Assembly (NCBI GenBank): GCA_039621445.1
Contig: CP154956.1
Span: 88,294,482-88,358,481 of the forward strand
Length of the DNA: 64,000 nucleotides
Direction of reading: 5' to 3'
DNA from: Euglena gracilis
Taxonomy: Eukaryota; Euglenida; Euglenophyceae; Euglenales
Under the pieces are notes generated by a model. That model was not told where the DNA came from and ran no database searches. It saw only the letters and a list, made by a program, of their open reading frames with translations. Every line of letters begins with the position of its first letter. The stretch's first letter is position 1. The position numbers were made by a program, and so were the translations under genes. This document shows, in pieces, positions 63,175 to 64,000 of the stretch.

Positions 63175-63580
63175 TGGACGGCCCCCCGTAAAAAATACGC
63201 AAAAATGCGCAAAAAAAAAGCACAAAAAATGCACTGAGTTTGTGACATTCCTAAGGGAAAAAGGACTTAGAAAAATTTCCAACGGTAAACCCAAAAATAA
63301 ACCAAAATCATCAAAAAAGAGCTGAAATGAAGGCATTTTGGCCAAAAAATGCATGGGCAAGGCGTCACTCTCCGTCCACCTTGACCAACAACCAAAATGG
63401 CAAAATGTGCAAAATTGGGCAAAAAATGCCCAAAAAAATGCCCAAACCATGGAAAATATGCAAAAATGGGGGGGAAATGTGCAAAAAATGCGCAAAAATG
63501 CGCATTTTTGAAAAATTGACAAAAATGCGCAAAAAATGCGCAAAAATGCGGAGAAATGTGAAACGCATCCCCCCCCCCTG
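63175..63580. repeat. AAAAATGCGCAAAAAATGC short repeat
   Basis: Diverged 10-14-bp units (ATGCGCAAAA, ATGGCAAAAT, ATGCCCAAAA) fill the stretch, interrupted by a less repetitive part at 63230-63390. Lysine-rich plus and F/H-rich minus frames are repeat effects. Confidence 0.6.
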
Positions 63581-63589
63581 CAAATGCCC

Positions 63590-63980
63590 AGCTGCCATAG
63601 GGCCCCAAAATAACAAAACCCTCGTGCTGCCCAACCGTTTTGGATAACAAACCCCATTGTTGCCCAACTGTCCCAGGGCCCCAAAATGACAAAATCCCTC
63701 GTGCTGCCCAACCGTTTTGGATGACAAACCCCTTTGTTGCCCAACTGTCCCAGGGCCCCGAAATAATAAATTCCCTTCTATGTTGGCAACATACTTGGGG
63801 GCTAAATTGTTTTTGTGGCTCACTTTGGCATAGGCGGGGGGGCTCCCCCCCCGCACCCCCCCCCTCAAATAACAAAATCCCTTCTGTGTTGGCAACGGCA
63901 GCACGAGGGATTTCGTTATTTTGGGGCCATGGGACAATTGGGCAACAAAGAGGTTTGCCATCCAAAACCGTAAGGGAATT
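63590..63980. repeat. Fold-back of about 98-bp tandem units at the window end
   Basis: Units contain TTGCCCAACTGTCCCAGGGC + CCCAAAATGACAAAATCCCT + CGTGCTGCCCAACCGTTTTG; two and a half lie at 63590-63775. The same unit in inverse orientation (GCAGCACGAGGGATTTCGTT, TTTTGGGGCCATGGGACAAT + TGGGCAAC) lies at 63895-63980. The element may continue beyond the window. Confidence 0.65.
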
Positions 63981-64000
63981 TGTTATTTTGTCAAAATTTC

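Overview
The window is nuclear DNA from an intron-rich eukaryote. Introns have GT..AG borders with pyrimidine tracts and range from about 50-75 nt to several kb. Many exons are GC-rich, while the surrounding DNA is full of C/G homopolymer runs, A/T runs, minisatellites and inverted-repeat elements. I see no rRNA, tRNA, CRISPR array or bacterial-style operon. I cannot name the species; an alga, another protist or an early-branching animal relative would fit.

The backbone is one large gene on the minus strand, running from at least 53.0 kb (upstream) to 13.15 kb (stop codon). Its pieces are small exons kilobases apart. The 5' part encodes C2 domains: one at 53.0-52.5 kb plus 46.6 kb, another at 44.6-43.5 kb, and C2-like pieces down to 24.7 kb. 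The 3' part (22.2-13.15 kb) encodes a two-membrane-pass C-terminal domain with an acidic linker and a final S-R-(V/L)-P type tail. This order is that of MCTP proteins (multiple C2 and transmembrane domain proteins, ER membrane / contact-site tethers). Several exon junctions keep codon phase, which supports the model; the 5' start and some middle exons are unresolved. Other minus-strand exons lie downstream (12.4-11.9 kb, and a GAF-kinase-like exon at 1.6 kb) and upstream (54.7-54.1 and 59.1-58.8 kb).

The introns and intergenic DNA hold mobile DNA. (1) A complete 1.58-kb Tc1/mariner element at 50.06-51.64 kb has about 80-bp inverted ends, a TA target duplication and a transposase gene with spliceosomal-type introns; it looks inactive. 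(2) Two large elements, A (15.27-18.22 kb) and B (31.88-36.49 kb), share 26-bp ends and 5-bp target duplications but differ inside. Both carry many copies of a palindrome around TTGCGCAAATGCGC, and B holds a 448-codon GC-rich reading frame. I consider this family the best candidate for an undescribed system. (3) TA-flanked 0.4-kb MITEs occur at 9.85, 25.50 and 42.61 kb. (4) Fold-back elements built from tandem repeats occur at 5.6-8.0, 30.0-30.9 and 63.6-64.0 kb. (5) Several short families have G-run ends and a central GGCGC/GCGCC hairpin. (6) A family with 162-bp internal repeats is present in inverted orientation at 47.7-49.0 and 56.2-57.4 kb.

The right end (60.7-62.8 kb) contains a plus-strand gene remnant broken by frameshifts and interrupted by two inverted-repeat elements. 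All exon borders were read by eye and should be treated as models.
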